64,000 nucleotides of DNA from Leptospira mayottensis 200901116 (GCF_000306675.2 NZ_CP024873.1:30001-94000), one strand, 5' to 3'; positions 26,481 to 36,360 are shown, counted from the stretch's first letter. The notes: generated by a model not told the origin, from the sequence alone. Made by a program: numbers and translations.

Positions 26481-27584
26481 TTAAGAATCCGATTGAATTT
26501 CTTTTTTAAGATCCCGAGGAGATTTACCCGTATATTTAACACAAGCTCTGTGAAACGAAGAAGCGGAATTGAAACCGCATTCAAGAGCAATGTTTAGAAG
26601 ATTATAATTCGCGTTTATACGAATCATATCTTTGACTTCGTTGATTCTGTGGAATTGGAGGAAATCGGTAAAACGCATATTCAAATATTGATTCAAGTAG
26701 TAAGAAGCTTGATGAGTGGTAAGACCTAAGTCAGTGGCAAAATCAGGAAGTCTCAGTTCTTCGTCGATAAAACCTTTAGAATCTAAAAAATGATTCAATT
26801 TAATTTCGACTTTGTTTAAATCGATTCCTTCCAATAAGTTTCGACTTTGAAGTTTTCCTTCTATTTGGAGTTCTTCCGAAAAATGGGATTCTTCCGGATC
26901 TGTAATTATGTTTTCAGCTGTAGATTTATCGAATAAAAAGGGAGAGCTCCATTCTAAGATAACGATGTAGCAGATGAGCGACCCGGCGAGTAATTCCGCA
27001 ATAAAAAAGAAATCCTTCTTATCAAACATCGTACCGAGAAAATCTAAAACGAAACAGATAGAAATTAAAAATGAGAACAAAGAAAGGTTGAGATAAACAA
27101 TAGGTTTTTTAGATATTAAAACATTTTTAAAAAACCAAACGGTCGTAAATACGGAAACGCCAAACCCAAGAATGTCAATGAATGAAATAAAGTAAAGTTG
27201 CGGAATCAAATAAGAGAGTAGAGTGGTAGCAGGAATCGTTCCTAAAAGTCGTTTGCAGTAATTCCAAGGATGATCTAAAGTTTCTAACACATAGCTGAAA
27301 CAAACCAAAACTGCTCCGCTGGAATAAAGAAAAACGCCGTAATAAAATCCGAATGTAATTTTGTTTTCAGTTCGTAAGTTTCCTTGGTCGAAAAGAATTC
27401 CATTGTTTAGAATCAAAAAGAACGAGAAAGAATAAAGAACCGTACCGTAAGATTTTTTAAAATCATCATTTGTAAAAAGTTTTGAAAATCCTAAAATTAT
27501 ACCGATAACTACACTGAAAAAGTGGAAGTAGGTGATACCTAATTCTATAAAATTCTTGTAATTATTAATTTCGAAAGTGTTCAT
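26481..27584 (-). CDS. Membrane-anchored AraC-family transcriptional regulator
   Basis: A 367-aa protein. Residues about 1-215 contain six or seven hydrophobic segments, and the last 110 residues are an AraC/XylS DNA-binding domain with two helix-turn-helices ([20 protein letters not shown] and [15 protein letters not shown]) and the end motif [11 protein letters not shown]. This layout is a known Leptospira type and suggests a membrane sensor acting directly on DNA. The likely target is the neighbouring barrel gene. Confidence 0.85.
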   Translation of the reverse strand: MNTFEINNYKNFIELGITYFHFFSVVIGIILGFSKLFTNDDFKKSYGTVLYSFSFFLILNNGILFDQGNLRTENKITFGFYYGVFLYSSGAVLVCFSYVLETLDHPWNYCKRLLGTIPATTLLSYLIPQLYFISFIDILGFGVSVFTTVWFFKNVLISKKPIVYLNLSLFSFLISICFVLDFLGTMFDKKDFFFIAELLAGSLICYIVILEWSSPFLFDKSTAENIITDPEESHFSEELQIEGKLQSRNLLEGIDLNKVEIKLNHFLDSKGFIDEELRLPDFATDLGLTTHQASYYLNQYLNMRFTDFLQFHRINEVKDMIRINANYNLLNIALECGFNSASSFHRACVKYTGKSPRDLKKEIQSDS

Positions 27585-27688
27585 ATCTGGTATTGGAGAA
27601 GATTCGGGTTCGATTGAATTTATCCTTAAAAGCGTTATCGTAACTTATTTTTACTGGTTACTTCTTAAATCGTTTGAGAGAAAATACT

Positions 27689-27862
27689 CTACAGGTTTAA
27701 TTTTAATTTCTTTCTGATCGCTAAAATCCTACGAAAACTCGTGAATTTCAATATTGCTTCTCTGTCCTCATCGTTTAATGATTTCCCTAAATATTTTTCA
27801 TACTCGTCTAAATCGGAATTGGAGATTTCTAAGGGCACTATTTGGTAATAATTGAATACCAT
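27689..27862 (-). CDS. Small hypothetical protein (57 aa)
   Basis: ATG 27862 to TAG 27689, preceded by a good AAGGA site about eight bases upstream. The protein begins MVFNYYQIVPLEISNSDLDE, then an acidic helix and a basic end (RRILAIRKKLKLNL). No family is recognised. It lies alone between the AraC-type regulator and the HTH gene. The rest of 27585-28076 shows no other gene. Confidence 0.55.
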   Translation of the reverse strand: MVFNYYQIVPLEISNSDLDEYEKYLGKSLNDEDREAILKFTSFRRILAIRKKLKLNL

Positions 27863-28076
27863 GGTTTATTCCTTTTTTGGAGTTAAGATTAGTTTTACGC
27901 TTAATTGAGTTAGGAAGTTTAAAATCTTTTGATTATTGAAAATGAAATATTTCTGTACGAAATTCTTATATATTTTAATAAAGACCGTGATGATAAACGC
28001 GTGTTTGGATATCGGCTTTTGATTTTTTTAGTTTTCGGTTGCATAATTCCCACTCGCGAAATTTAATTATCAAGAA

Positions 28077-28127
28077 TTGAAATTGGGACAAATGATTTAT
28101 ATAATGATAATATACATAAGTGTATAT
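28077..28127 (+). promoter_or_regulatory. Promoter and operator of the XRE-type gene
   Basis: TTGAAA (28077-28082), a 17-base spacer and TATAAT (28100-28105) form a near-consensus promoter. A perfect inverted repeat ATATACA-TAAG-TGTATAT (28110-28127) covers the transcription-start region, 32 bases before ATG 28160. Autorepression by the encoded HTH protein is likely. Confidence 0.65.
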
Positions 28128-28159
28128 TTCAAGCAAAAAATATGCAGATGTGAAATTTT

Positions 28160-28549
28160 ATGAATTTTAGCATAATCCTGAAAGATTTAATGAGTAGGAA
28201 GGGTTGGAATCAAGAGGATCTTGCTAAAGCAGGTGAGGTTAAACAACCGACTGTAAGTCGTTATTTGAGCGGCCGTACAATTCCGACGCTGACTTTTGTA
28301 GTAAATCTTTATAAAAACGAAAAGATTGATCCTATTATTTTTGTTCGTAATTTCGAGTTAGACCCAATTGATTTAGAATTAAGAAAATCGAGGGAAGAGA
28401 AAGAAAACTTAATCAAAGAAGTAACTGTCTTTCTGCGATTTTTAAAAAATTCTCCGGATGCCTTGGAAATATTCTGGAAAATTTATAAAATGGATCAATC
28501 GGGTAGGAAATCTATGAACGCCTTGGCAGAAAGAATTATAGAGGAATGA
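28160..28549 (+). CDS. XRE-family HTH transcriptional regulator
   Basis: A 129-aa protein. Residues about 5-55 form a Cro/CI helix-turn-helix (WNQEDLAKAGEVKQPTVSRY then LSGRTIPTL). The rest is helical, with Glu/Lys-rich coiled coil. It has its own promoter with a palindromic operator. Its end overlaps the 3-prime end of the opposite-strand 7TM gene by 14 bases. Confidence 0.82.
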   Translation: MNFSIILKDLMSRKGWNQEDLAKAGEVKQPTVSRYLSGRTIPTLTFVVNLYKNEKIDPIIFVRNFELDPIDLELRKSREEKENLIKEVTVFLRFLKNSPDALEIFWKIYKMDQSGRKSMNALAERIIEE

Positions 28550-29450
28550 TAGCCATTTCCTTTGTTGCCAAGTAGAAGTAAATTTCTTCCACAGTAAGTT
28601 CTGAGTGGATTTGAAGGTCTACAAAATTTTGAATGATTCTTTCGATTGTATTCTTTCTGTAGCTTATCAATGCTTTTTTGTAAAATTGCGAGTCAACTTT
28701 TCTTAGTATTAAGATATTCGCGTGGGCGACGATGGAATTTCTATTTTCTAGGATTGCACTTTCAGAAATTTCAAACAAATTGATTTTGATAATTCCAATC
28801 GACCAAGTGGCTGTTGCTAAGCTACAACTGATAGGAGCCACAAAATTGTATTCCGGTAAGCCAAGGTGTCGAAGAAGCAATGTAAACGTTCCTATTGACA
28901 ATAGCCAAAGTAATATTCCGGTCGTGATATAGACGAATCGAACTCGGTTTAGTCCTCTTCTTTTTTTGAATCCCAAAGCAAGAACTATTATTGAAGAAAT
29001 TATACTCAGAACTCCACCAATTACGAAATAATCATAGAGTATTCCGGCTGTAAAATGCAGTTTTGCATCTTGAATCCATGCACTCGTAATGTAAAAATCC
29101 GAATAGCTAAAAGCATAAATAGGAATAACATAAACTATTAATATTAGCAGGTTACCGGTTATTGGAATCTCTTTGTCAAAAACGTAGGAGTGAATGAATC
29201 GAATTAGAAACAAAGGAGCAATGATCATGGGTAATGTTAGCGTTCGTGTCCAGAAAGTTGTTTCCGTTCCTTCGAAAAACGGCACTGCAAAAAGCGCACT
29301 CCATATTCCAAAAAGAATGCAAAGGGTCCCGAAATCAAAAAATCGTTTCCGTATGACAAATAAAACGTAGAAGCCTAGGCAAAGATTGCATGTTGACGCT
29401 AAGAAGAGTAGGGCTGAAATCGCTTCCAAAGTATAAACCTCTGAAAACAT
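28536..29450 (-). CDS. Seven-transmembrane sensor-like protein
   Basis: A protein of about 304 aa from ATG 29450; the frame opens slightly earlier at TTG 29477. Seven or eight hydrophobic segments (for example PMIIAPLFLIRFIHSYVF and GILLWLLSIGTFTLLL) resemble the N-terminal 7TM sensor of some histidine kinases. Only a short cytoplasmic tail of about 75 residues follows and no kinase domain is visible. It lies just after the acyl-synthase-like gene (four bases between reading frames if ATG 29450 is used), so a shared signalling role is possible. Confidence 0.6.
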   Translation of the reverse strand: MFSEVYTLEAISALLFLASTCNLCLGFYVLFVIRKRFFDFGTLCILFGIWSALFAVPFFEGTETTFWTRTLTLPMIIAPLFLIRFIHSYVFDKEIPITGNLLILIVYVIPIYAFSYSDFYITSAWIQDAKLHFTAGILYDYFVIGGVLSIISSIIVLALGFKKRRGLNRVRFVYITTGILLWLLSIGTFTLLLRHLGLPEYNFVAPISCSLATATWSIGIIKINLFEISESAILENRNSIVAHANILILRKVDSQFYKKALISYRKNTIERIIQNFVDLQIHSELTVEEIYFYLATKEMAIIPL

Positions 29451-29454
29451 AACG

Positions 29455-30102
29455 TCACGAATGACTTTTTTTTGCAATAATTTTAGCTTTATCTGACACT
29501 TGTACTTTCCATAAAGTTGGTCTAACGTTTCCTTGAATCAACTTTCCATAGTTTGGAAAGTAAATTAAATATGGGTGTAAAGAAGATTCTATAGCTCCGA
29601 TCCGGTTATAGAGCTTTCCCATTGCACCTCGATTTATATCGAATAATCCATATGTGGAAGTAAAATCACGTTTAAGTAAAAAATCAGTACTTAAAGATAA
29701 AACTTTCGAACCAGCGTTCATCTTAGTGGCAGCAAATGAATTCATTTCAGCAACATTTCCATCTTCGATAACTGTCCGTTTTCCAATATCGCTCCTGTAA
29801 GAATATTCGATTGGAAGGCCAAATGGCCCCCGAGAAACGATTCGGGAAGTCGCTATGATTTCATCGTTTTCATCCAGAGCAATAAAATACTGACTAAATC
29901 CATTTAGATCAAATTGACGATCGAAGTTTGGGTCATATCCGACGTAATCTAATTTAGAATACTGGAGTTGAACAAATTCCCTTGCGCGCTCAATCAGATT
30001 TGGATTTGATTCGTAATTACAATTTAAATATTGAATTAAATTATTTTTTTCAGTTTTATTACGAATTTTATTAGAAGAGCTAGATAATAAGGCATGTGAC
30101 AT
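29455..30102 (-). CDS. GNAT/autoinducer-synthase-fold acyltransferase
   Basis: A 215-aa protein. The motif pattern FVQLQYSKLDYVGYDPNFD, then DENDEIIATSRIVSRGPFGL and a later AEMNSFAAT resembles N-acyl amino acid synthases and LuxI-type synthases, which transfer acyl groups from acyl-ACP or CoA. The Arg in TSRIVSR and an acidic residue in AEMN are in expected places. The product is unknown. It is transcribed directly before the 7TM gene. An AT-rich partial palindrome (near 30099-30115) covers the start. Confidence 0.6.
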   Translation of the reverse strand: MSHALLSSSSNKIRNKTEKNNLIQYLNCNYESNPNLIERAREFVQLQYSKLDYVGYDPNFDRQFDLNGFSQYFIALDENDEIIATSRIVSRGPFGLPIEYSYRSDIGKRTVIEDGNVAEMNSFAATKMNAGSKVLSLSTDFLLKRDFTSTYGLFDINRGAMGKLYNRIGAIESSLHPYLIYFPNYGKLIQGNVRPTLWKVQVSDKAKIIAKKSHS

Positions 30103-30485
30103 AATGATAATTATGTCATATTATAACAAAGATTCAATCATTTAATCTTTTTTCGTTCATTACTGTATTAATTCAAATTGGGTTACTTAATATTAAAAAT
30201 GATTCTTTAAAGAAATTGTAAAATTATACTTAGAATCGAAGATTTTGATTAGTACCAAATACGGTTTTAAATTTGTAGGATGGAAAAACCGGCAAACGAA
30301 AAATCCCAAATGAACCCTTAGAAATTCAATTTTTCCATTCCCACGGAAAAATTCGTAGAAACACCCATCAAATATAACAACGTTTTTGTGAAAAACTTCG
30401 AACTCTGCCTTTTACGGAAGAATGGTAAGTTAGAAGGATTCCCAAATGGAATTGACCGAAAAAAATGATAGCTCAAGGATAACGG
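30103..30485. other. Intergenic region with no supported gene
   Basis: AT-rich DNA between the divergent acyltransferase and Rpn genes. Only short frames are present. The AAGGA site before ATG 30486 is the only clear signal. Confidence 0.45.
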
Positions 30486-31460
30486 ATGACCGAAGTGAAC
30501 AATCCTCACGATCGATTGATTCGAGAAACCTTTCAGGACAAAAAAGAAGCGGCTACTTTTTTCAAAAACACGTTACCGCCGGAAGTGGTCAAACTACTCG
30601 ACTTGGAAAACTTGGAATTGACCGAATCGAGCTTTATATCCGAGGAACTAAAACAAGAACAAACGGATTTGCTGTTTCAAATCCCTCTCAAGTCCGGAAA
30701 CAAGTCGAACGTCTATTTACTTTTCGAACACAAAAGTTATTTAGAAAACACCATCTATATTCAATTACTCGGATATTTAACGGAAATCTATCGAAACCAA
30801 CAAAGAAATGGAGAGCCACTTTCCGTAGTCATTCCATTCGTGTTCTATCACGGAGAAAAAGAATGGAAATTGGGAGATCGATTTTTGGACCAGTTCGTAT
30901 TAACAAAACAAGAAACGGAAATTCTAAAAGACTTTATCCCTGATTTTAAAATAGACTTGTTTGATCTAAAAGAAGTAGAGTTGAAGAAGAAGTTGGAAAG
31001 TATCACTTTTCAAGTCACTTTGGGAGTGGTTCAAAAAATCCGGGAAGGGGATTTGGAATTTGTTTCTCACTTACCGGGGTTATTTTCGCTACTATTAGGA
31101 ATAGAGGAAGAATCGAAAAGGGTTGCAATCCTACGGAAACTGTTGTTGTATATTTATTGGGCCCGTGATTTAAAACCTACGGAACTCAAAAGAGTTTTGG
31201 AAAGATCAAAATTAGAACAATACGAGGAACTAACAGTGACTACAGCGGAGAGACTCATTTCAGAAGGCATACAACAAGGTGTTGAGAAAGGCAAGATTGA
31301 AGGCAAGATTGAAGGCAAGATTGAAGGCAAGATTGAAGGCAAGATTGAAGGCAAATTAGAAGATGCCGGTAAAATGTTAAAGAAAGGAATTGATCTAAAG
31401 ACCGTTTTAGAAATTACAGGACTCTCCGAAAAAACCCTGAAGGAAAATGGAATTCTTTAA
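30486..31460 (+). CDS. Rpn-family recombination-promoting nuclease / putative transposase (PD-(D/E)XK)
   Basis: A 324-aa protein. The N-terminus [20 protein letters not shown] and the motif [11 protein letters not shown] followed by YLLFEHKS give the D...ExK active site of the Rpn (PF04754) family, DNA endonucleases linked to RecA-independent recombination. Near the C-terminus are five KIEG repeats encoded by a 12-bp tandem repeat, a hypervariable region known from other Rpn proteins. An AAGGA site precedes the start. A long antisense-like frame (30446-30943, +2 frame) is a shadow. Confidence 0.88.
   Translation: MTEVNNPHDRLIRETFQDKKEAATFFKNTLPPEVVKLLDLENLELTESSFISEELKQEQTDLLFQIPLKSGNKSNVYLLFEHKSYLENTIYIQLLGYLTEIYRNQQRNGEPLSVVIPFVFYHGEKEWKLGDRFLDQFVLTKQETEILKDFIPDFKIDLFDLKEVELKKKLESITFQVTLGVVQKIREGDLEFVSHLPGLFSLLLGIEEESKRVAILRKLLLYIYWARDLKPTELKRVLERSKLEQYEELTVTTAERLISEGIQQGVEKGKIEGKIEGKIEGKIEGKIEGKLEDAGKMLKKGIDLKTVLEITGLSEKTLKENGIL
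31290..31349 (+). repeat. 12-bp tandem repeat (VNTR) inside the Rpn gene
   Basis: Five exact copies of GGCAAGATTGAA, then a degenerate sixth, encode repeated Gly-Lys-Ile-Glu. In-frame copy changes would lengthen or shorten a helical linker without breaking the gene. Confidence 0.9.
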
Positions 31461-31633
31461 AGTCGACTTCTATCCAACTTTTGAGTAGGTTTGACTTTCC
31501 GTTTTCTACTCATTCAACATACCTAAAAAACTTCTATATAGTTATTTATCAAAAATTTCAAAACGAAACTTCTTTGTTTGTACTATTGGATTCGAGAGTC
31601 CGATGAATATCCGGAAGAGATTGGGGGAAAATA

Positions 31634-31801
31634 ATGGATACAATCACGGAATTGCAACGAATCGAATCAGAGTTAAAATATTTACGTGACTACCTCCCTG
31701 TGATAGCCAAGGTAGAGATCAACGAGGCCCTTGGGAATATTCATCGCGCAAAATCCAAACTGATTGAATTTGCCGCTGCGAACGAACGTGACGGATATTA
31801 A
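31634..31801 (+). CDS. Small coiled-coil protein (55 aa)
   Basis: ATG 31634 to TAA 31801 with a good GGGGG site seven bases upstream. It begins MDTITELQRIESELKYLRDY and is helical throughout, with heptad-like Leu/Ile spacing. No family is recognised. It stands alone downstream of the Rpn gene. Confidence 0.55.
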   Translation: MDTITELQRIESELKYLRDYLPVIAKVEINEALGNIHRAKSKLIEFAAANERDGY

Positions 31802-32129
<328 letters not shown>

Positions 32130-32208
32130 AACTTACACATATCTTTGTGTCGACCTATTTCAGTTCGTGAGATGACTCCTCGGGAAAGAAAAATCTATGA
32201 AAACTCGT
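32130..32208 (+). pseudogene. 3-prime remnant of a brnT toxin gene
   Basis: The open stretch ends RPISVREMTPRERKIYENS and stop TAA 32208, matching the conserved BrnT C-terminal pattern (ISAR.MT..ER..Y). It overlaps the start of brnA, as in intact brnTA pairs. A stop codon lies just upstream and no BrnT N-terminus or catalytic residues can be found, so the toxin is broken. Confidence 0.6.
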
Positions 32209-32469
32209 AAAAAAATACCTCATCTAAAATCAGAAAGTTCTGAAATTGATTTTTGGACTAAGAATGATTCTGCGGATTATATCGATTATTCAAAGGCTAA
32301 AAAAGTGTCTTTCCCAAATTTAAAGCCTACAACCAAAATGATTTCTCTGAGATTACCTGAAGCATTAATTGATAGATTGAAAGTTATGGCGAACAAGAAA
32401 GATATTCCATATCAATCTTTAATAAAGCTTTTACTTTCAGATAAAGTAGAAGAAGAGCTTAGAAAATAA
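32197..32469 (+). CDS. brnA: BrnA-type antitoxin (orphan)
   Basis: A 90-aa protein with a basic N-terminus, an acidic middle and a C-terminal ribbon-helix-helix segment (ISLRLPEALIDRLKVMANKK). BrnA proteins neutralise the BrnT ribonuclease and repress their own operon. Here the cognate toxin is only a C-terminal remnant overlapping the first 12 bases, so the antitoxin is orphaned. Confidence 0.7.
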   Translation: MKTRKKIPHLKSESSEIDFWTKNDSADYIDYSKAKKVSFPNLKPTTKMISLRLPEALIDRLKVMANKKDIPYQSLIKLLLSDKVEEELRK

Positions 32470-32617
32470 AAAGCTGTTAAAGCCACTACTGCATAACTTC
32501 GTCTCCACGCCCCGCTCGCTCGAACTCGTCGTGCTAATGCGTCTACGGTTGCAACGTCGGAGAACTCTTACATTAGACGGCATTTTTGTATCTGATATAT
32601 TGATAGGGGAAAAACTA

Positions 32618-33427
32618 TTGAGATTGATTGTTCTTTTGATTGTTCTATTTATGATAGCCTGTTCGACAAGAAACGCTATTGTTTCTTATGCAATAGTTCG
32701 TGGAGATGCAGTTAATGTGAGAAGTGACTCCAATCTCGCTTCTAAAAGAATTCGAATTGTTAAGAAGGGAGAACTTTTAACATTAATCAAACGAAGCGAT
32801 CATAAAGATTCGATCGAAGGGTTTAGCAATTATTGGTATAAATATAAAAATGAAGCAGGAGAAGAGGGTTGGGTCTATGGGTCCTTTTTGACTTTGTATC
32901 AGAATATACATCCTAATGCAGGATTGTTTATCAATAAATTTAAATCTACAGTTTCTAATTTATTTCCTCTAGTAAAAAAATCTTCCAATAAATATACACG
33001 ATACGGTGGTAATTATAATGATTATGAAATTACGATTTCCGTCGAAGATGGAATTTTAATTTTAAATGAATTAGAGAAATACGATTTGCGTGAGCAAAAA
33101 GTTACTTCCGTTTATATATTAAAAGATGACAGGCTATTTCAAATTTACCGAGGTCTATATCCAAGCTTTAACTATATTGAATCTAACTGTTTTATTACTA
33201 TCAACAGTTCCGGTGTGCAAACTTATGATATGGACAAAATACTTAATGAAAATTTTACTTCCCTTCCTGGAGCTCCATTTGAGCAAATTTCGGAATTGAA
33301 GACTGAAAACTATTTTTTTGAATACGAAACTTCAACGGGATATATACTACAGAAAAGTAAAATAAACAAATTGATTGAAAAAAAATATAAACTAACCAAC
33401 TGCAAACTATCGAATTTAGCTCAGTAA
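32618..33427 (+). CDS. SH3-domain lipoprotein
   Basis: I choose TTG 32618 because an AGGGGA site lies seven bases upstream and the product (about 269 aa) then begins with a lipoprotein signal peptide LRLIVLLIVLFMIAC. An upstream in-frame ATG (32531) would add an unlikely basic leader. A bacterial SH3b domain follows (GDAVNVRSDSNLASKRIRIV and WVYGSFL). The C-terminal part is unassigned. It is probably exported and lipid-anchored. Confidence 0.7.
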   Translation: MRLIVLLIVLFMIACSTRNAIVSYAIVRGDAVNVRSDSNLASKRIRIVKKGELLTLIKRSDHKDSIEGFSNYWYKYKNEAGEEGWVYGSFLTLYQNIHPNAGLFINKFKSTVSNLFPLVKKSSNKYTRYGGNYNDYEITISVEDGILILNELEKYDLREQKVTSVYILKDDRLFQIYRGLYPSFNYIESNCFITINSSGVQTYDMDKILNENFTSLPGAPFEQISELKTENYFFEYETSTGYILQKSKINKLIEKKYKLTNCKLSNLAQ

Positions 33428-33620
33428 GCAAAAACGGTGCCTAACTTGACTTCCAGGTTTCGTTTAATGGTATGAAATCAAATTTGTCTTATAAAAACTA
33501 TTACGTATTACACTTCATTTTTTACAAACTTTTTGAGCGTATTGTGTTCCTAACAAAACCTTTAGAGTAAGTGTTATCATGTGCCGAAACATTCGTTCAT
33601 TTTTGAGGCATAGAAGCGAA

Positions 33621-33956
33621 TTATGGGAAGTTGCTTAGAACTGGATCTTTATTCGTAGAAGTGATATTTAAACGAATATCTAATGCGTCAGAGATTGTCG
33701 AAATAACAGAAGCACTTTCTTCTTTATTCCGAACTTTGAAACTGATTCGGTTTTTAAATTCGTCACCCAATTTGATGAAAAGTACTCCAAATAACTCGTC
33801 TGCGTAAGATCCTGCGATGAAGCGAATATTGGAAATATCAAACACTATAGAATTCCCAAGGTTAAGGAGCTTCTCAACTTCTTGGCGTTTGAGACGGCCG
33901 TTTTCACGAGAAGAAAGAATATTATTTTCAAAAGTAATTTTTACGCTGCTATTCAT
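33621..33956 (-). CDS. STAS-like domain protein (DUF4325 type)
   Basis: A 111-aa protein. The segment SIVFDISNIRFIAGSYADEL followed by FGVLFIKLG matches the DUF4325 STAS-like pattern, with the conserved Ser/Tyr before the second helix. Its start overlaps the 3-prime end of the GHKL ATPase gene by eight bases. STAS proteins paired with GHKL kinases often act as partner-switch modules; here the role is inferred. Confidence 0.7.
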   Translation of the reverse strand: MNSSVKITFENNILSSRENGRLKRQEVEKLLNLGNSIVFDISNIRFIAGSYADELFGVLFIKLGDEFKNRISFKVRNKEESASVISTISDALDIRLNITSTNKDPVLSNFP

Positions 33957-34893
33957 AATCTTCCTCCCTAATAATCATCGACGAATTAAGAGGAGTTTGC
34001 AATAACTTCTCTTGCAAATTTCCCTTTAATTTCATCAAATTAAATCTTAGACTAATAGAAACTCCATTAAAATTTTGGGATAAATCCTGTAATCTGGAAC
34101 TTCCATCGAAATTTAGTATATAATACCCTAATCCACTGACAATTTCTAACCTTCCACTGTAATTTTTTGCAAACTTATGAAGTTCATATAAGCCATATCC
34201 GATATGGTGATTCCCATCCCCTCTTTGAGAGACATAAGAATTGGGAAATGGAGAACGCCCAGAATGGCCTTCTGGAAGACGTTGTGAAAACTCATCTAGT
34301 TTTTTTGTCGAATTCGATACTTGAAGACACCACTTGATCGCTTCTTTATCATCGGTAACCTTTAATTCTGGCTTTCGATTTTGTATTTCTTTTAAAAACC
34401 CAATTCCGTTATCAGAAATTGCAAATTCAAAATTCTCTTTATAAGCTTGTGCCATAGAAAATCCAGTTCCTAAAGAGTGTGAACTGACGTTATCATGAAG
34501 CTCTCCTATTGTATGAAAAAGTGGACTTAGTTCGTTATCTGTTAATTTGAAAGACTTGAAATAATTATTGAAACATTCATAAATACCAGTATTTGCATTT
34601 TCAACATCATTATAAATTTGAATTTTTTGGATTTGTGTATAAGTTTTGCCTTCACTAGGTCTTATTACTTCTTGTATTGGTATAGACGTATTCGCAAATT
34701 TATTGAGACCGATCGTATTAATATAGCTTTTGACTTCATCTCTGTTTACTATTATATAATTGGTAGTATTAGAGACGCGCGAAGTCAAAAAAACCCAAAA
34801 ACTTGGCAGATAAAAATCTTTTTTTAAAATCCATTGATTTAAGTTTTGGATTTCGGTATTTTGAAATTGTCGAATCGATTCAAGTAAAGACAT
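33949..34893 (-). CDS. GHKL-family ATP-binding protein
   Basis: A 314-aa protein. The N-box is ELHDNVSSHS (Asn135), the G1 box ISDNGIGFL (Asp161) and the G2-like region GYGLYELHKFAKNYSGRLEI (about 225-245). These are the ATP-binding signatures of histidine-kinase/anti-sigma/HSP90-type ATPases. There is no phospho-acceptor His domain or membrane segment. It is five bases after the membrane gene and overlaps the STAS-like gene, so the three form one operon. Confidence 0.8.
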   Translation of the reverse strand: MSLLESIRQFQNTEIQNLNQWILKKDFYLPSFWVFLTSRVSNTTNYIIVNRDEVKSYINTIGLNKFANTSIPIQEVIRPSEGKTYTQIQKIQIYNDVENANTGIYECFNNYFKSFKLTDNELSPLFHTIGELHDNVSSHSLGTGFSMAQAYKENFEFAISDNGIGFLKEIQNRKPELKVTDDKEAIKWCLQVSNSTKKLDEFSQRLPEGHSGRSPFPNSYVSQRGDGNHHIGYGLYELHKFAKNYSGRLEIVSGLGYYILNFDGSSRLQDLSQNFNGVSISLRFNLMKLKGNLQEKLLQTPLNSSMIIREEDYE

Positions 34894-34898
34894 TAGTT

Positions 34899-35870
34899 TT
34901 AAAAAAAGTGCATTGGCAAAGATGATTTATTTTGAAAATTTAAAGTTATACCGATATCCATAGCTATTCCAATTAAAGTATAAGCGCCATAATAGTTTAT
35001 AGAAGCTTCATTTTTAGTTTCGGGAGTATTGAAATGTGCAATCATCGTTCCTGGAACTTTACTTAAATAAATTTCAATACCGAATTCCTTTTTTTGAATT
35101 TTGTTAAATAATTCTTCATAATTAGAAATTGAATTCTTAAAAAATTCCAACGGTATAGTACCTTTTTTTGCGATTAGAATTTCTTTCTCATATACTGCGA
35201 GAATAATTCCTTTTTCATCGAGTCGGCTATTCGTATTGAAATCTGGAGAATTGGTTAATATCGGTCTTCTCTCATTGGAATCTATATTCAATAAACCAAC
35301 TGATTTTCCTATATCGTTAGAAAAATAGTCCTGATTTTTCCAACACATTTCTAGAGATAATATTGCATTCGTTAAATTGTTTTCCTTTAAAAAGTATGAA
35401 GTCATATAGTTATGATAATAACTGTGAATTTTCTCTAATGCAGAGTTCAAATGTTCAATTTTTTTATTTAATTTCGATATTGAATCTTCATACCCATGTT
35501 TGATTTTGTCACTGGTTATCGAATTAAGAAATAGACTTTTTTCTTGATATTTATTTTTATTGTTCTCATTAAAAATTTTGAAACGAAAAGAAAAGTTATC
35601 AGAAATCAAATTGGGTATAGTATAAATAAGAGAATAAATAAATGCGGTCCCAGTAGTTTTCCAAATTGTGAAATCATAATTAGTAAGTGAAATTCTAAAC
35701 TTTTCATAGCTATAACTTTCAAAGAGTAGAATATAAAAAATATCCCAATTCCACATTAAAAAGGAAATCGCGAAAGAAAAATAAAATGGGCTTCCCACTC
35801 GTTCGTTTAAAGAGGATTTCATTTGATCCCAAAGGGATTTTTCGACAGTTTCATTTATCTCAGTATTCAT
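34899..35870 (-). CDS. Membrane protein of the GHKL/STAS operon
   Basis: A 323-aa protein. Two hydrophobic segments (about residues 26-48, SPFYFSFAISFLMWNWDIFY, and about 72-90) are followed by a helical region (SKLNKKIEHLNSALEKIHSY) and a C-terminal globular part. No family is recognised. It is the first gene of the operon and may be a membrane effector or anchor controlled by the ATPase and STAS protein. Confidence 0.65.
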   Translation of the reverse strand: MNTEINETVEKSLWDQMKSSLNERVGSPFYFSFAISFLMWNWDIFYILLFESYSYEKFRISLTNYDFTIWKTTGTAFIYSLIYTIPNLISDNFSFRFKIFNENNKNKYQEKSLFLNSITSDKIKHGYEDSISKLNKKIEHLNSALEKIHSYYHNYMTSYFLKENNLTNAILSLEMCWKNQDYFSNDIGKSVGLLNIDSNERRPILTNSPDFNTNSRLDEKGIILAVYEKEILIAKKGTIPLEFFKNSISNYEELFNKIQKKEFGIEIYLSKVPGTMIAHFNTPETKNEASINYYGAYTLIGIAMDIGITLNFQNKSSLPMHFF

Positions 35871-36360
35871 TGAACTGAATACAAAAATGAATAAGGATAG
35901 AATTACTACAATGAAAAATAATATGAGAATAAGATACTAATCTACTTTTTTAAAATAAAAAAAACAATTATCTTCAGAACTAATCCACAAAATCCCCACT
36001 TTACAAAGCTACCGATTGAATTTCGAGTTATTTTAAAGAACGTCATTTACACAAAATTGCTGATACTGTCAAAACTTAAGTTCGTCAAAAATGGAGTCGT
36101 AAGTTTCGGGTTTCTTTCAGAAGAAACTGTAAGGTAAATACTGTTAAAGTAGTTTTTTAAAAACTTTTCCATTTAGAACTTGTCCCAAAACCTCGGGTGT
36201 AGGAACTCCTACGAGAATTGTCCAACGATAAAATTCGTTAGAAAATCCATAAATCACCGATCTGCGGGAACTTCCACGCTCTATTACGAACTTATAAAGT
36301 GATTGTGCTGATTTCTTTTCGTGTTTTGGGATAAGTTCTTAACTAAATCAAAAATTTATT
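35871..36360. other. Intergenic region with a dispersed repeat
   Basis: No gene. The stretch 36181-36345 contains GTAGGA-AC-TCCTAC (36199-36212) and matches, in diverged form, 38276-38365 (TCAAAACCTTAGGAATGTAGG). It looks like a Leptospira-type intergenic repeat. The rest is the AT-rich upstream region of the membrane operon. Confidence 0.5.

Noticed and set aside
30446..30943. 165-aa plus-strand ORF overlapping the Rpn gene
   Set aside because: A frame shadow rich in Arg and Ser; the Rpn frame has the catalytic motifs.
31290..31361. Possible CRISPR array
   Set aside because: The 12-bp units are contiguous with no spacers and lie inside an intact coding frame. No CRISPR array was seen elsewhere.
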